Under the pieces are notes generated by a model. That model was not told where the DNA came from, ran no database searches, and saw only the letters and a program-made list of their open reading frames with translations. The position numbers and the translations under genes are program-made. From contig DATLYH010000390.1 in NCBI GenBank assembly GCA_035575035.1, forward strand, positions 1 to 36,081: a stretch of 36,081 bases of DNA, written 5' to 3'. This document shows positions 1-8,427 of this stretch, piece after piece. The DNA is from DATLYH01 sp035575035. GTDB taxonomy: Bacteria > Planctomycetota > Planctomycetia > Gemmatales > Gemmataceae. Numbering within the stretch: position 1 is the first letter of the stretch; every line of letters starts with the position of its first letter.

Positions 1-1661
1 TTGCGGTCGAAGCGCGGGAAGTTGCTGCTGGCGACTGCCACGCGCAGCCGATGGCCCGCTGCGAAGCGCCACGCCGTGGACCAGAGCTCGATCTCGAACC
101 GGTAGATCTTGCCTGGCTTCAACAGCCGCGGCCGCCAGCGCGAGCTGCGGTAGCGCGCACGCAGGATGCCATCGGCCACCAGGATCGATCGGCCGTCCGG
201 GAACACGTCGCACAGTTTGGCCATGAAGTCGGTGTCCGGGCCGTCTGACGAGGCGAACAGGATCAGCGTCACCGGCCCGACAACGTCCAGGTCGGCGGGC
301 AGCGGTTCCGAGGTGTACGTCAGGCAGCGCGGCTCGACCGGCCGCTGGTCGCGCGGGCCGGCTGTCGCCGAGAAGTCGGGGTTTTCCTCACCGGCGGCGC
401 CCTTGCGCATCACGCTATAGAGGGTGTTGCCGCCGACCGTCGGCACCGGGTCGGCCGGGTCGTAACGGTAGCGGTCCGCCTTCTCCTTGCCGGCCGGCTT
501 CTCGATTGACAGGACGCCGTCATTGAGCGACGCCGCTGTGCCGCTCTTGCCTCCCCGCAGATAGAACCGCACCCTTTGCCGGACCGGCGGCGGCCAGGTG
601 TCGGCGGTGCGCCACTCGTTGGCCGCCATCAGGAAGTAGCGGACCGGCGGCTCATCCCGGATGCCCGTATCGGCCCCGTTCAGCCAGTAGTCATACCAGC
701 GCAGCATCTCACCGTTGAAGTCGAACACGGCGTCGGGGCCGAAGTCCATGTCGCCGACGTAGCGGGCGAAAGCCGGCTCGTGTACCGTCGGTCCATGTGT
801 CCAGGGGCCGATGAGCAGCTTCTGGTTGCGGCGTGTCGCCTTTGTCCGGCCTTCCTTGACGATCCCCATGAAGTTGCGCAGCGACCCTTCCAGAAAGATG
901 TCGAACCAGCCGGCCATGTGGTACATGGGCGTATCGATCTTGCCGTACTGGGTCTCGAAGTTGAACTGCTGCCAGAACGCCTCGTCGTCGCGCCGCTTGA
1001 GCAGGTCGTGGAACCAGCGGAACGGATCGGCCATCAGCGGGCTGCGGTCCAGGGGCAAGGTGTCGTAGCGCTTGGTATCGTGAGTGACGGCCTTCTGGAT
1101 CAGGTCGATCTGGCGGCGGAGGGCATTGGCCCCGTGGCGGAGCGTCCAGTCGAGGTTGAAGGCCCACTCGAAGGCGCCGCCGCGGTAGCACCATTGCTGG
1201 GCGAGATCGCTGGCGGCCTCACGGACGAAGCAGCAGACCAGGGCGGGCGGGCGCGTCGGGGCCAGGAACATCTGCGTTTGTCCGGCATAGGAACCGCCCG
1301 CCGTGGCCACCTTGCCATTGCACCACGGCTGCGCGGCGACCCACTGGATTGTGTCGTAGCCGTCGCGGTTGTCGCCCCAGCCGTCATCGACAAAGGGATA
1401 CCAGGTCCCCTCGGAGCCGAATCGGCCGCGAACATCCTGCACAACGAAGACAAAGCCGCGCTCCGCCAGGTATTGCGGCGTCTTGGTGCGGAGGATGACC
1501 GACTCCTCGCGGTTGTACGGGGTGCGCTCGACGACGGCGGGGAAACAGCCCTCGGCAGCCGGACGGTAGATGTCGGCGGCCAAGCGGGTGCCGTCGCGCA
1601 TCGGCACCATTACGCCCTTGTCCACGATGACTGAGTAGCGCGGAGGAGAGAGTGTGTTCAC
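1..1661 (-). CDS. CocE/NonD-family hydrolase (X-Pro dipeptidyl-peptidase S15-like), 3' end outside window
   Basis: The minus strand reads open from a GTG at 1661 to the window edge, about 553 residues without a stop. The N-terminal part has the family signature VPMRDGTRLAADIYRP. The alpha/beta-hydrolase nucleophile elbow GGSYAGQT puts the nucleophile at about Ser124; GWFDIF gives a candidate acid Asp254 and GPWTHG a candidate base His289. The last visible residues, GHRLRVAVASSNFPRFDR, are typical of the C-terminal jelly-roll domain, so only a short tail is missing. Known members hydrolyse esters or amides (cocaine esterase, glutaryl-7-ACA acylase, X-Pro peptidase); the substrate here cannot be told. 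I see no clear signal peptide. The GTG start is supported only by a weak TAAGGG six bases upstream; internal ATGs near codon 18 are possible but would cut into the conserved start of the domain. Confidence 0.9.
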   Translation of the reverse strand, partial: MNTLSPPRYSVIVDKGVMVPMRDGTRLAADIYRPAAEGCFPAVVERTPYNREESVILRTKTPQYLAERGFVFVVQDVRGRFGSEGTWYPFVDDGWGDNRDGYDTIQWVAAQPWCNGKVATAGGSYAGQTQMFLAPTRPPALVCCFVREAASDLAQQWCYRGGAFEWAFNLDWTLRHGANALRRQIDLIQKAVTHDTKRYDTLPLDRSPLMADPFRWFHDLLKRRDDEAFWQQFNFETQYGKIDTPMYHMAGWFDIFLEGSLRNFMGIVKEGRTKATRRNQKLLIGPWTHGPTVHEPAFARYVGDMDFGPDAVFDFNGEMLRWYDYWLNGADTGIRDEPPVRYFLMAANEWRTADTWPPPVRQRVRFYLRGGKSGTAASLNDGVLSIEKPAGKEKADRYRYDPADPVPTVGGNTLYSVMRKGAAGEENPDFSATAGPRDQRPVEPRCLTYTSEPLPADLDVVGPVTLILFASSDGPDTDFMAKLCDVFPDGRSILVADGILRARYRSSRWRPRLLKPGKIYRFEIELWSTAWRFAAGHRLRVAVASSNFPRFDR

Positions 1662-2175
1662 GAGACCCTTACTTCTTGAGGTTCGCCCAAGAGATCCTTC
1701 CGACTGCTGCCATGCCTTCCCTGCTCGATACTTGACTACCCCTGAGGAGTATCCCAGGTTTGGAGATGGCACCACGGGCTGGTCTGTCGCACCCCTTCCA
1801 AAGTAGGAACCTATGCTATGGGGTTCCAAAGTAGGAACCCACGCTATAGGGCGCGCGACACGGTTTTGTAATCACGCTATCTTGCGCTAGGGGTGTTGGC
1901 CAGTCGCCTTGGTTTGCCTTGTCGAAGTGACGAGCCGCTCCCACCCTGTCGCCTTTCTGACCGAGGAGATCGGCGAAGAACTCCGCCCGGCCTGTGACCT
2001 GTGGCACAACGACAGGCTGCACCACCGCCGCAAGAAACCTGCACGGCGGCGGTGAGGGTCCAGACCGAGTCCGTATCCATTAATGCATAATTGGTGTTTG
2101 CACGTGGGAGCGGGGGGCCTGAAAGCGGCCGCGCCGGCGCAGCTGCCTTCGGCTCCCCGCCAAACGAACCGATTG
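1662..2175. other. 514-bp intergenic stretch with a tandem hairpin repeat and a possible gene remnant
   Basis: No intact gene is visible. The stretch holds the two 28-bp tandem repeats described separately at 1796-1851. Downstream, a plus-strand frame from about 1893 to 2055 reads like protein (it contains AFLTEEIGEELRPACDLWHN and ends in a run of basic residues) but is preceded by an in-frame stop and has no start or ribosome-binding site. It may be the tail of a decayed gene. I cannot assign it to a family. Confidence 0.4.
1796..1851. repeat. Two tandem 28-bp repeats, each able to form a small hairpin
   Basis: Unit one is 1796-1823 and unit two 1824-1851; they differ at a handful of positions. 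Across the unit junction GGGTTCC and GGAACCC face each other over AAAGTA, giving a 7-bp stem with a 6-base loop. The repeats lie about 135 bp upstream of the CocE-like gene. They could be a small dispersed repeat or a regulator-binding site. Confidence 0.75.
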
Positions 2176-3189
2176 TCAGCGGCTGACGAGAGTCACCTTG
2201 CGGTTCTGGTTTTCCTGGACGTCGATCTTGCTGTGGAAGACCGGCTTGCCGTCGGCCCCCTCGACGTAGACCAGCCACCCTCCCGAGGCGAGCGTCACGC
2301 GGAACTCTCCCGACCGGTCGGCAGTCACCGCCTCGCGCTCGCCTTGCCGGTCGGCGCTGACGAACAGCAGCCGGGCGCCGGGCAGAGGGGCGCGGTTGCT
2401 GCCCACGACTCGCCCCTCGACGTTGGGGTCGGGCAGGGCGACGATCCGGTCAAGTTTGACCGTAGGCGGCGGCTGGGGCGGACGCGGCGGAGCGGCCGGC
2501 CGGGATGGCGACGAACCCCACGGCGTCAGCTGCCGGAATGAGATGCCAGAGGCGGGCGGGGGCGGCGGCGTCGCATCTGCGGGGGGAACGCCGGGCGTGC
2601 TCCGGTACTCGCCGATGCCCGGCTGCGGCGCTGCCCGCTGCTCGCCGACGCCCGGCAGGGTGCCGCTGTTGCATGGCGGTGCTGTCCCGACCACCGGCGC
2701 CCCCACCGAGGTGGTGCAGCAGGTGGTCACCGGCTCGTAGTAGCAACACTGCCGATAACTGGTCACCGGGACCGTGCAACAGCGCTGCACGAAACTTTGC
2801 ACCGGGCAGCACTGCGACCGCAGCCGATAGCTGGTCACCGGACAGGCGACCTGCTGGTAAGTGCAGGTGCAGGGGTCGAAGTAACAGGAGTAGCGGTAGT
2901 TGGTGACCGGCTCGTAATAGTAGCTGACCCGGTAGGTGGTGACCGGCTCGTAATAGGTCTGGGTCTGGTACGTGACCACTGGCTGATAGTAGCAGCGTTG
3001 CACATAGCGAGTGGTGCAGACGGTCTGCGGACAGGGCGTGCAACATGGGTCGTAGGCACTGATCGTGGTGCCGTGGCGACAGCCCAGGCAGCAGACCTGG
3101 AAGACATTGCACCAGGCCGCCTGGAGAGGGCCGGTGCTCACCAGCAGCACCAGCGCGCAGCCCCACACGGCTCTCCGGAAGGGTCTCAT
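2176..3189 (-). CDS. Secreted Cys/Tyr-rich protein with PVTxYR repeats and a C-terminal beta-sandwich-like domain
   Basis: This 337-residue protein starts with a signal peptide (basic MRPFRRAVWG, then hydrophobic ALVLLVSTG, cleavage near LQAAW). Residues about 25-165 are rich in Cys and Tyr and carry at least six loose repeats of the type YYEPVTTYR, YEPVTNYR, CPVTSYR and VPVTSYR. A Pro-rich linker (about 195-240) follows. The last 90 residues (VEGRVVGSNRAPLPGARLLF ... SGEFRVTL) look like a carboxypeptidase-regulatory-like beta-sandwich. Planctomycete cell-surface proteins rich in Cys and in Tyr-Thr-Val (YTV) repeats are known from Rhodopirellula; this protein resembles them in composition but with a different core motif. 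A disulphide-linked envelope protein is my inference. A good AAGGAGAT site precedes the ATG. Its neighbour tpx is also on the minus strand but 308 bp upstream, so it is probably a separate unit. Confidence 0.8.
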   Translation of the reverse strand: MRPFRRAVWGCALVLLVSTGPLQAAWCNVFQVCCLGCRHGTTISAYDPCCTPCPQTVCTTRYVQRCYYQPVVTYQTQTYYEPVTTYRVSYYYEPVTNYRYSCYFDPCTCTYQQVACPVTSYRLRSQCCPVQSFVQRCCTVPVTSYRQCCYYEPVTTCCTTSVGAPVVGTAPPCNSGTLPGVGEQRAAPQPGIGEYRSTPGVPPADATPPPPPASGISFRQLTPWGSSPSRPAAPPRPPQPPPTVKLDRIVALPDPNVEGRVVGSNRAPLPGARLLFVSADRQGEREAVTADRSGEFRVTLASGGWLVYVEGADGKPVFHSKIDVQENQNRKVTLVSR

Positions 3190-3497
3190 GGCACGATCTC
3201 CTTCCCCGATTCGGTTAATGGAAAATGCCTCAAGTCTGCTCCAGCAACGGGCTGGAGCGTACCACTAAACCCCTCTCGCCGTAGTCCGCGCACCCCAGGC
3301 AGGACTACATGGCACTTCCAACTTAATTAGACCCAGCGGGCTTGCAAGAGATGTGGCCGAGCTTTTCGCGGAAATTTGGGGGCGCCGACGCTAAAGTTGA
3401 CAGGTCAGGCAAAGGCGGGAAAGGCGCCACCGGTTTGCCGCCCGCGATCCGACGCCGGAAAGAGCCGAAGCGCGGGCGGCAGCGGAAGGCGGCGGGG
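3190..3497. other. Intergenic stretch upstream of the Cys-rich gene, with a short hairpin
   Basis: No gene is visible. The stretch lies between the tpx stop and the start of the Cys-rich gene, so it must hold that gene's promoter, which I cannot place. It contains an 8-bp stem at 3238-3258 (GCTCCAGC, loop AACGG, GCTGGAGC), about 50 bp before the ATG. Confidence 0.5.
3238..3258. repeat. 8-bp hairpin, possible dispersed palindromic element
   Basis: GCTCCAGC and its exact complement flank a 5-base loop. It falls in the likely leader of the Cys-rich gene. It could be a transcript hairpin or a copy of a short dispersed palindrome; only one copy is seen in this window. Confidence 0.5.
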
Positions 3498-4025
3498 TCA
3501 GGCCCCCACCACCGTCTTGATCGCGGCAAGGGCCTTGTCGTAGTCGGGATGCTGGGGCACGTCGGGGACATACTCGGCGTAGGTGATGGTGCCGTCCTTG
3601 TCCACCACAAAGACGGCCCGCGACAAAAGCGGTAGCGGCAATCCCTCGATCAGCACGCCCCAGTTCTGGCCGAAGGAGTGGTTATGCACGTCCGACAGCG
3701 ACTGTACGTTGGTAATGTTCTCGCTGGTGCAAAAGCGCTTCTGGGCGAACGGCAGGTCGAGGCTAACAACGTAGCAAGCCAGTCGGTCTTTATAGCCGGC
3801 CAGCGCCTCCTCGAACTTCTTGGTCTCGGCGCTGCACACGGGCGTATCCAGCGATGGCACCGAGAGGAACAGGCGCGGCCGGGCGGGCGTGTTGGCCAGG
3901 CTGACCAGCTCCAGGTTGGCATTGACGCAGGTGAAGTCAGGGGCCTTGTCGCCGGGCTTCAGCTGCGGGCCGATCAGCGTGAATCCCTTCCCTTTGAACG
4001 TGACCGCGTTCGGACGTTTTTGCAT
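3498..4025 (-). CDS. tpx: Thiol peroxidase (atypical 2-Cys peroxiredoxin, Tpx)
   Basis: The protein of 175 residues has normal Tpx length. Tpx reduces hydrogen peroxide and alkyl hydroperoxides with electrons from thioredoxin. The peroxidatic Cys64 sits in SLDTPVCSAETKKF and the resolving Cys99 in QKRFCTSENI, the spacing expected for Tpx rather than for AhpC or Bcp. The N-terminus VTFKGKGFTLIGPQLKPGDKAPDF and the TYAEYVPDVPQHPDYDKAL tail are also typical. There is no signal peptide, so it is cytoplasmic. The ATG at 4025 follows a GAGGAGGGAG site. The next gene upstream, the LON-domain gene, ends about 100 bp away, so co-transcription is possible. Confidence 0.97.
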   Translation of the reverse strand: MQKRPNAVTFKGKGFTLIGPQLKPGDKAPDFTCVNANLELVSLANTPARPRLFLSVPSLDTPVCSAETKKFEEALAGYKDRLACYVVSLDLPFAQKRFCTSENITNVQSLSDVHNHSFGQNWGVLIEGLPLPLLSRAVFVVDKDGTITYAEYVPDVPQHPDYDKALAAIKTVVGA

Positions 4026-4126
4026 GGCAAGCTCCCTCCTCGTGGGAATGGTCCGGACACAACGCCGTCAGGATATGAGGCCGGCGGAGGAAAGTCAAAC
4101 CGGGCCGACTTTGCCGGACAGACTGG

Positions 4127-4801
4127 TCAGTTGGCACTGAACTCGGGCGGGAACTTGCGCCCGCTGGGAGTAGGGGCCGGCTCGGCCGCCAGGGAGGCCA
4201 ACAGCCGGCGGATGCGCCGCCCCACGTCCAGCTCCTCGAGCAGCTGCTGCTTGACCTCGGCGTCCAGCGGCAAGGCAAAGCCGAGGATGTCGCCCAGTGC
4301 TCCCAGGGCCAGCTCGCTTTGCAGCAGCTTGCGGAACTGTTCCACCAGTTGCGGGTGGGCTGGGAACCAAGCCGAGAGGTTCTCGGCCAGCTGCCGCCGC
4401 AGACGCCGATCTTCGGAGGGCGACAACGCCGAGACACTCGCCAGTAGCTCCACCCGGGCCACCCGGTACAGTCGGTCGGTGCCCACCTCCTCCACGACCC
4501 GCGCCCGGCTAAGGCCCTGGAGCAGGAGGTTATACCGGCCGTCGTCGAGGCGCTGCTCCGAGACAATCTTCCCCAGGCAGACGACCGGGTGGATGGGCGG
4601 CCGGTCGTAGTACTCCGCCTCCCAGCCGGGGCGCAACAGGGCCAGGGCGATGAGGCGGTCGCCAGCCAGGGCATCGGCAGTCAGCTGGCGATAACGCGGC
4701 TCAAAGATATGCAGCGGATGGATCACCCCAGGGAAGAGCACGAAGCCCGGCAACGGAAACAACCGGGCCCGTCCGCTGAACAGAATCGGGTTGTCGCTCA
4801 T
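4127..4801 (-). CDS. Stand-alone LON substrate-binding (N-terminal) domain protein
   Basis: The 224-residue protein consists essentially of the LON domain found at the N-terminus of Lon protease: RARLFPLPGFVLFPGVIHPLHIFEPRY near the start, then GKIVSEQRLDDGRYNLLLQGLSRARV. The C-terminal helical part (about 115-205) matches the helical arm of that domain. It has no ATPase or protease domain. Proteins of this kind are widespread; their role is unclear and may be substrate binding or scaffolding. The open frame extends upstream to 4882, but I chose the ATG at 4801 because it begins directly before the conserved domain and lies 22 bp after the stop of the upstream DUF309 gene. A full-length Lon is encoded at 18276-20732. 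Confidence 0.88.
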   Translation of the reverse strand: MSDNPILFSGRARLFPLPGFVLFPGVIHPLHIFEPRYRQLTADALAGDRLIALALLRPGWEAEYYDRPPIHPVVCLGKIVSEQRLDDGRYNLLLQGLSRARVVEEVGTDRLYRVARVELLASVSALSPSEDRRLRRQLAENLSAWFPAHPQLVEQFRKLLQSELALGALGDILGFALPLDAEVKQQLLEELDVGRRIRRLLASLAAEPAPTPSGRKFPPEFSAN

Positions 4802-4823
4802 GGTAAGTCCCGCCCTGACTCCG

Positions 4824-5258
4824 TCAGTCATCTTCCCCTTCGTAGTCGGCCGGGTCGGGCCAGCTCGCCGGCGGCGGCTCAAGCGCGATCACCGGCATCA
4901 GCGACTCGTCCGGCCGGAGGGAGCGGTCCGGCGCGAGGGGGCCCAGCAACGGGGCGAAGCAGCGCTCCATCTGCTGCCAGAAGGCCGCGGTGTCGAGGCC
5001 CAGATACGGCGAGCCGTATGGCTCCATGTAGGCCCGGCTGGAGCGATAAAGTTTGACCGCGCCGCCGAGATTGCCGTTGACAAAGTGGAACAACGCCACT
5101 GCCGCCTGGATCAGCCCCTGGTAGAAGCGGCGGTCCGGCCCGGCCGACTCGGCCCAGAGGTCCTCCCAAACCTCGTGCGCCGCGAAGAAGTCGCGCCGGT
5201 TAAAGAACAGAATACCCGCCAGGTAACGCGGATCATAGTCAACGGCAGCCCGCTCCAT
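4824..5258 (-). CDS. DUF309 family protein
   Basis: This is a 144-residue all-helical protein with the DUF309 signature: AGILFFNRRDFFAAHEVWEDLW (about residues 14-35) followed by FYQGLIQAAVALFHF. The conserved His28-Glu29 in AHEVWE and the YQGLIQ helix could line a pocket; no biochemical function is established that I know of. The tail from about residue 110 is family-variable. The downstream LON-domain gene begins 22 bp after its stop, so the two are probably one operon. A second, divergent DUF309 gene is at 34984. Confidence 0.9.
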   Translation of the reverse strand: MERAAVDYDPRYLAGILFFNRRDFFAAHEVWEDLWAESAGPDRRFYQGLIQAAVALFHFVNGNLGGAVKLYRSSRAYMEPYGSPYLGLDTAAFWQQMERCFAPLLGPLAPDRSLRPDESLMPVIALEPPPASWPDPADYEGEDD

Positions 5259-5322
5259 GAAGCTATTCTAGGAAGTCCACCCCGGTTCCGCCGCTGCCCC
5301 CTCGGCCGATGCCGGTGCGGTC

Positions 5323-7002
5323 TCAACCGCTGAATCCTCGATACAGCCGACGGACGCCGCCGGGCAACACCAGCAATCCGCCGAGCAGCAGCAGCAGCGC
5401 GAGGTAGACGCCGGGGTGCATCTGAGCAGCGACGACGCCGTGCCGCGCGTAACTGCCGCCGGCCAGGTTGCTGACGCGGACGCCGCCGCGCTCCACAGCG
5501 ATGTCCACCCGGCTGACAGTGCCGTCACTGATTGGCCTCCAACTCGGGAAGGTGATCCGGTAAGTGGATTGCAGCTCCTCGGCCACCTGCGCGTACATCA
5601 GGTGCAGCTGGGTCACGTCGCGGACCGGCAGGTACTTGCCGCCGGTCTCCTCGGCCAACCGTCGGAGCGAAGCCTCGTCGATACCGTCATCGTGCAGCTG
5701 GATCGACAGGCCCTCGAAGATTTCGATCAGCCGGTCGGCATCAGGGGCATGGTAGTACTTGCCGCCGGTCTCCTCGGCCATGCGGCGCATCGTTTTCTCA
5801 TCGATCTGGTGGGGGGCGCCCAGACCGAGCAGGTACAGCGGCGTGCCGGTCTCCTTGGCAAGGCGGATCACCTGATCGACCCGCCGCCGGCTCATGTTGT
5901 CCTTGCCGTCGGTCATGGCCACCACGGCCCGCCGGCCGACCGGCTTGCCGGCCCGGCGCATCTCCTCGGCATCAACATGGAGTGTCATCAGGGCGTCATA
6001 AACAGCGTCAAAGAGGGCTGTTTCCCCTTGGGCCTGAAGCGTCTCGATACTCCGTTTCAGCTTGGCCTTGACGCTCAGGTCGGCCTTTTCGTCGCTGAAG
6101 GGATCAGGCCTGCCCGGTCGGTCGCTGAAGGGGAGCAGGGTGGTCCGCGCCCCCGGCCGGAGGATATCGACAAAGCGTGCGGCGGCCACCTTCAGGGCGC
6201 CGATCTTGCCGAGCTTGTCGGACCGGCTCGCCTTGGCAAGCATGCTGCCGCTATGGTCCAGCACCAGGACCGAGGTGACCGGCTCGCTTTTGCCAGGCTC
6301 GCCGACACCGAGGGTGTACACGAGCACCTCGGCCGACCGGGCCAGCTCGATCACCTCGTCGAGCGTCTTCTTGCTATTCAGGTCAACGCCATCGGTCATG
6401 ACCACGACGGCCCTGCGCCCGCGGATGCCGTCGAGTAGCTTGACCGCCTCGGCGGCGGCATCCAGGTAGGCAGTGCCGCCGCGAGGCTCGGCAGCAGTGA
6501 TGTGGCCGCGGAGCTGCTCGCGGTGTCCCTGTTGCAGGGCCGGGTCGCGCGCGGGAGGTACGGTAAGACGCATCTGGTGGTCGAAAAGGATCAGCCCGCA
6601 GTCAGCCCGCTCGTGGAGCCGGTCGAGGAAGTTCAGGGCCGCCTTCTTCGCCTCCTCGATCTTGTTGCTCGTGGCCATGCTGCCGCTGATGTCGAGGGCC
6701 AGAACCGCGGTCAGGGCGCCCGTCTCCGGCGCCTCGACCTCCATTTGCCGGACCAGCCGGCCGTCCTCGTAAACAACGAACTTGTCGATGTTGGGCACCT
6801 GCTTGACGACCGCGCCGGTGTCGTTGCGCAGCACCTTAAAGCAGACGGTGACGTAGCGTCCCCGCTTCTCGGGCGTGTTCACCACGTGGGAGCGGATGGG
6901 GCCGTCCACCTCGATGGTATACTCAACGCCACCCTGGGCCGGGGCCGGCAGCGGCAACGCCGCCAACAGGAGAATGGTCAGGGCCACCAGGTAGAGACGC
7001 AT
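5323..7002 (-). CDS. Secreted protein with two tandem von Willebrand factor A domains and a C-terminal membrane anchor
   Basis: The 559-residue product begins with a signal peptide (MRLYLVALTILLLAALPLPA, then PAQG). Two VWA domains follow: the first has the metal-ion site ALDISGSM at about 103-109, the second LVLDHSGSM at about 247-254. Each has its downstream TDG loop (VVVMTDGVDLNS and VVAMTDGKDNMS). After the second VWA come two copies of a short unit, RRMAEETGGKY and RRLAEETGGKY. A hydrophobic stretch (VYLALLLLLGGLLVLPGG) close to the C-terminus suggests anchoring with the VWA domains outside the cytoplasm. VWA domains bind protein partners through a divalent metal. I chose the ATG at 7002 because GAGGGA lies seven bases upstream; the ATG at 7008 would sit on that site. 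The substrate or partner is unknown. Confidence 0.88.
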   Translation of the reverse strand: MRLYLVALTILLLAALPLPAPAQGGVEYTIEVDGPIRSHVVNTPEKRGRYVTVCFKVLRNDTGAVVKQVPNIDKFVVYEDGRLVRQMEVEAPETGALTAVLALDISGSMATSNKIEEAKKAALNFLDRLHERADCGLILFDHQMRLTVPPARDPALQQGHREQLRGHITAAEPRGGTAYLDAAAEAVKLLDGIRGRRAVVVMTDGVDLNSKKTLDEVIELARSAEVLVYTLGVGEPGKSEPVTSVLVLDHSGSMLAKASRSDKLGKIGALKVAAARFVDILRPGARTTLLPFSDRPGRPDPFSDEKADLSVKAKLKRSIETLQAQGETALFDAVYDALMTLHVDAEEMRRAGKPVGRRAVVAMTDGKDNMSRRRVDQVIRLAKETGTPLYLLGLGAPHQIDEKTMRRMAEETGGKYYHAPDADRLIEIFEGLSIQLHDDGIDEASLRRLAEETGGKYLPVRDVTQLHLMYAQVAEELQSTYRITFPSWRPISDGTVSRVDIAVERGGVRVSNLAGGSYARHGVVAAQMHPGVYLALLLLLGGLLVLPGGVRRLYRGFSG

Positions 7003-7285
7003 GGCCATTCCCTCGCAAGGAGCATCACTGCGCTTCCTCACTGTACCGCGTCGGGTGGCCGGTTGCCAGAGAGGGATGCGGAGCCGCCGGAGGCAGTGGA
7101 GGTGCTGGACATCGACCACGTCAGCCTGCTGGCGAATCTCATCTGGGTCGGCCCCGCCGGTGGGTCGCCGAGGGGGTGAAGTGGCCTGGCCGGGTCGTTC
7201 TCCGGGAACGGGCCAGGGCCGGCAAGACCTGGTGGTCGCTGCGGCCGGCGTTTTCCGCCAAGGAATGTCAAGCCGCAAACGGCGC

Positions 7286-8245
7286 CTACAACCGCTCGAT
7301 GGGCAGCGTGTGGCGGCGCATGAATTCCTCGCACTCCGCCTTGGTGAACACGCCCGTTGTCGTGCCGACGGCGCGGACGCAGCTGGCGCCCAGGGCGCTG
7401 GCCGTGCGCAGACAGTCCTCGGCATCCAGGTGGTGGAGCAGGCCATAGATGTAGCCCGCGTCGAAGGCGTCGCCGCCGCCGCTGCCGTCCACGTATTCGA
7501 CCGGGTAGACCCCCGCTCGCAACCGCTGCTGGTCGTTGACCAGCACCGCCCCATCGCCCCCCATGGTGATGACCACCGTGCCGGCGCCCAGCCGGCGGAA
7601 CACCTCTGCCTGTTTCAGCGGATCGGTCTCACCCGTCATCAACTCCGCCTCGTGGTTGTTGGGCAGGAAGACATCCACATGCGGCAGTAGTTTCTCCAGG
7701 CGCGCGAGGTAGTCTCCCCGACCGGGGGTGACCACGTCGAGAACGGTGCGGGCCCCCACCCGCCGGGCCGCGGCGAAGACCGGCGCCAGCTCCTCCTGCC
7801 GCAAGCCGGGCAGGACGAAGTAGCCGCCCACGTACAGCACCCGGCAGCGCTCCACCCGGTCCAAGGGGATATCAGCCGCGCTGAACTCGGCGTTGGCGCC
7901 GACGGTGTGGATAAAGCGCCGGTCCTGGCCGGCCACGTTGACGATGAGCGTCTGACTGGTATGGACCTGGGGACTGACCTTCAGGGCGGAGACGTCGATG
8001 CGCTGTTCGCGGAGCAACTCGGCGACGACCCGGCCGCAGATGTCGCCGCCGACCCGGCCCAGCACGGCGGCGGGCACCTCCATCTTGGCCAGGTCCACCG
8101 CCACGTTGGCCGCGCAGCCGCCGATGGTCAGCAAGATCCGCTCCGCCAACACTAGCTCGCCCGCGGCGGGCAGGTGCGAGATGGGGGTGCAGACATAGTC
8201 GGCCACCACGATGCCGGCGCACAGGACTTCGGAAGGACTGCTCAT
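7286..8245 (-). CDS. PfkB-family carbohydrate kinase
   Basis: This 319-residue protein has PfkB/ribokinase features. Near the N-terminus, after VLCAGIVVADYVCTPI, the glycine-rich substrate motif GGCAANVAVDLAKMEVPAAVLGRVG appears (positions shortened in quoting: key residues GG, NVA, G-G). The C-terminal signature is DGSGGGDAFDAGYIYGLL, which holds the catalytic base Asp (GGGDAF) and the anion hole; VITMGGDGAVLV is the ATP-side strand. Such enzymes phosphorylate sugars or nucleosides with ATP in the cytoplasm; the substrate cannot be inferred. The frame runs on upstream to 8383, but the ATG at 8245 follows a GAGGT site and starts just before the first conserved strand. The gene diverges from the hydrolase gene at 8428. 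Confidence 0.92.
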   Translation of the reverse strand: MSSPSEVLCAGIVVADYVCTPISHLPAAGELVLAERILLTIGGCAANVAVDLAKMEVPAAVLGRVGGDICGRVVAELLREQRIDVSALKVSPQVHTSQTLIVNVAGQDRRFIHTVGANAEFSAADIPLDRVERCRVLYVGGYFVLPGLRQEELAPVFAAARRVGARTVLDVVTPGRGDYLARLEKLLPHVDVFLPNNHEAELMTGETDPLKQAEVFRRLGAGTVVITMGGDGAVLVNDQQRLRAGVYPVEYVDGSGGGDAFDAGYIYGLLHHLDAEDCLRTASALGASCVRAVGTTTGVFTKAECEEFMRRHTLPIERL

Positions 8246-8427
8246 GCCGGACCTCGACAACGCACCCGGCCGGGCCTTACCCTGAGCACGGACCCCGTTC
8301 GGGTAGCATGAAATGCTGGGATCGGTTATATCACCCCGGCGCGGCGCACCTGTCAACCAATCTGCCCAGGCGGCCGCACCCATTTTACCTTGCCCAGCCC
8401 GTTAACGGAGCAGGAGAGGCACGATTC

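Noticed and set aside
576..1634. Long plus-strand open frame of 352 codons
   Set aside because: It is antisense to the CocE-like gene, whose motifs and catalytic residues read clearly on the minus strand; GC-rich third positions create such shadow frames.
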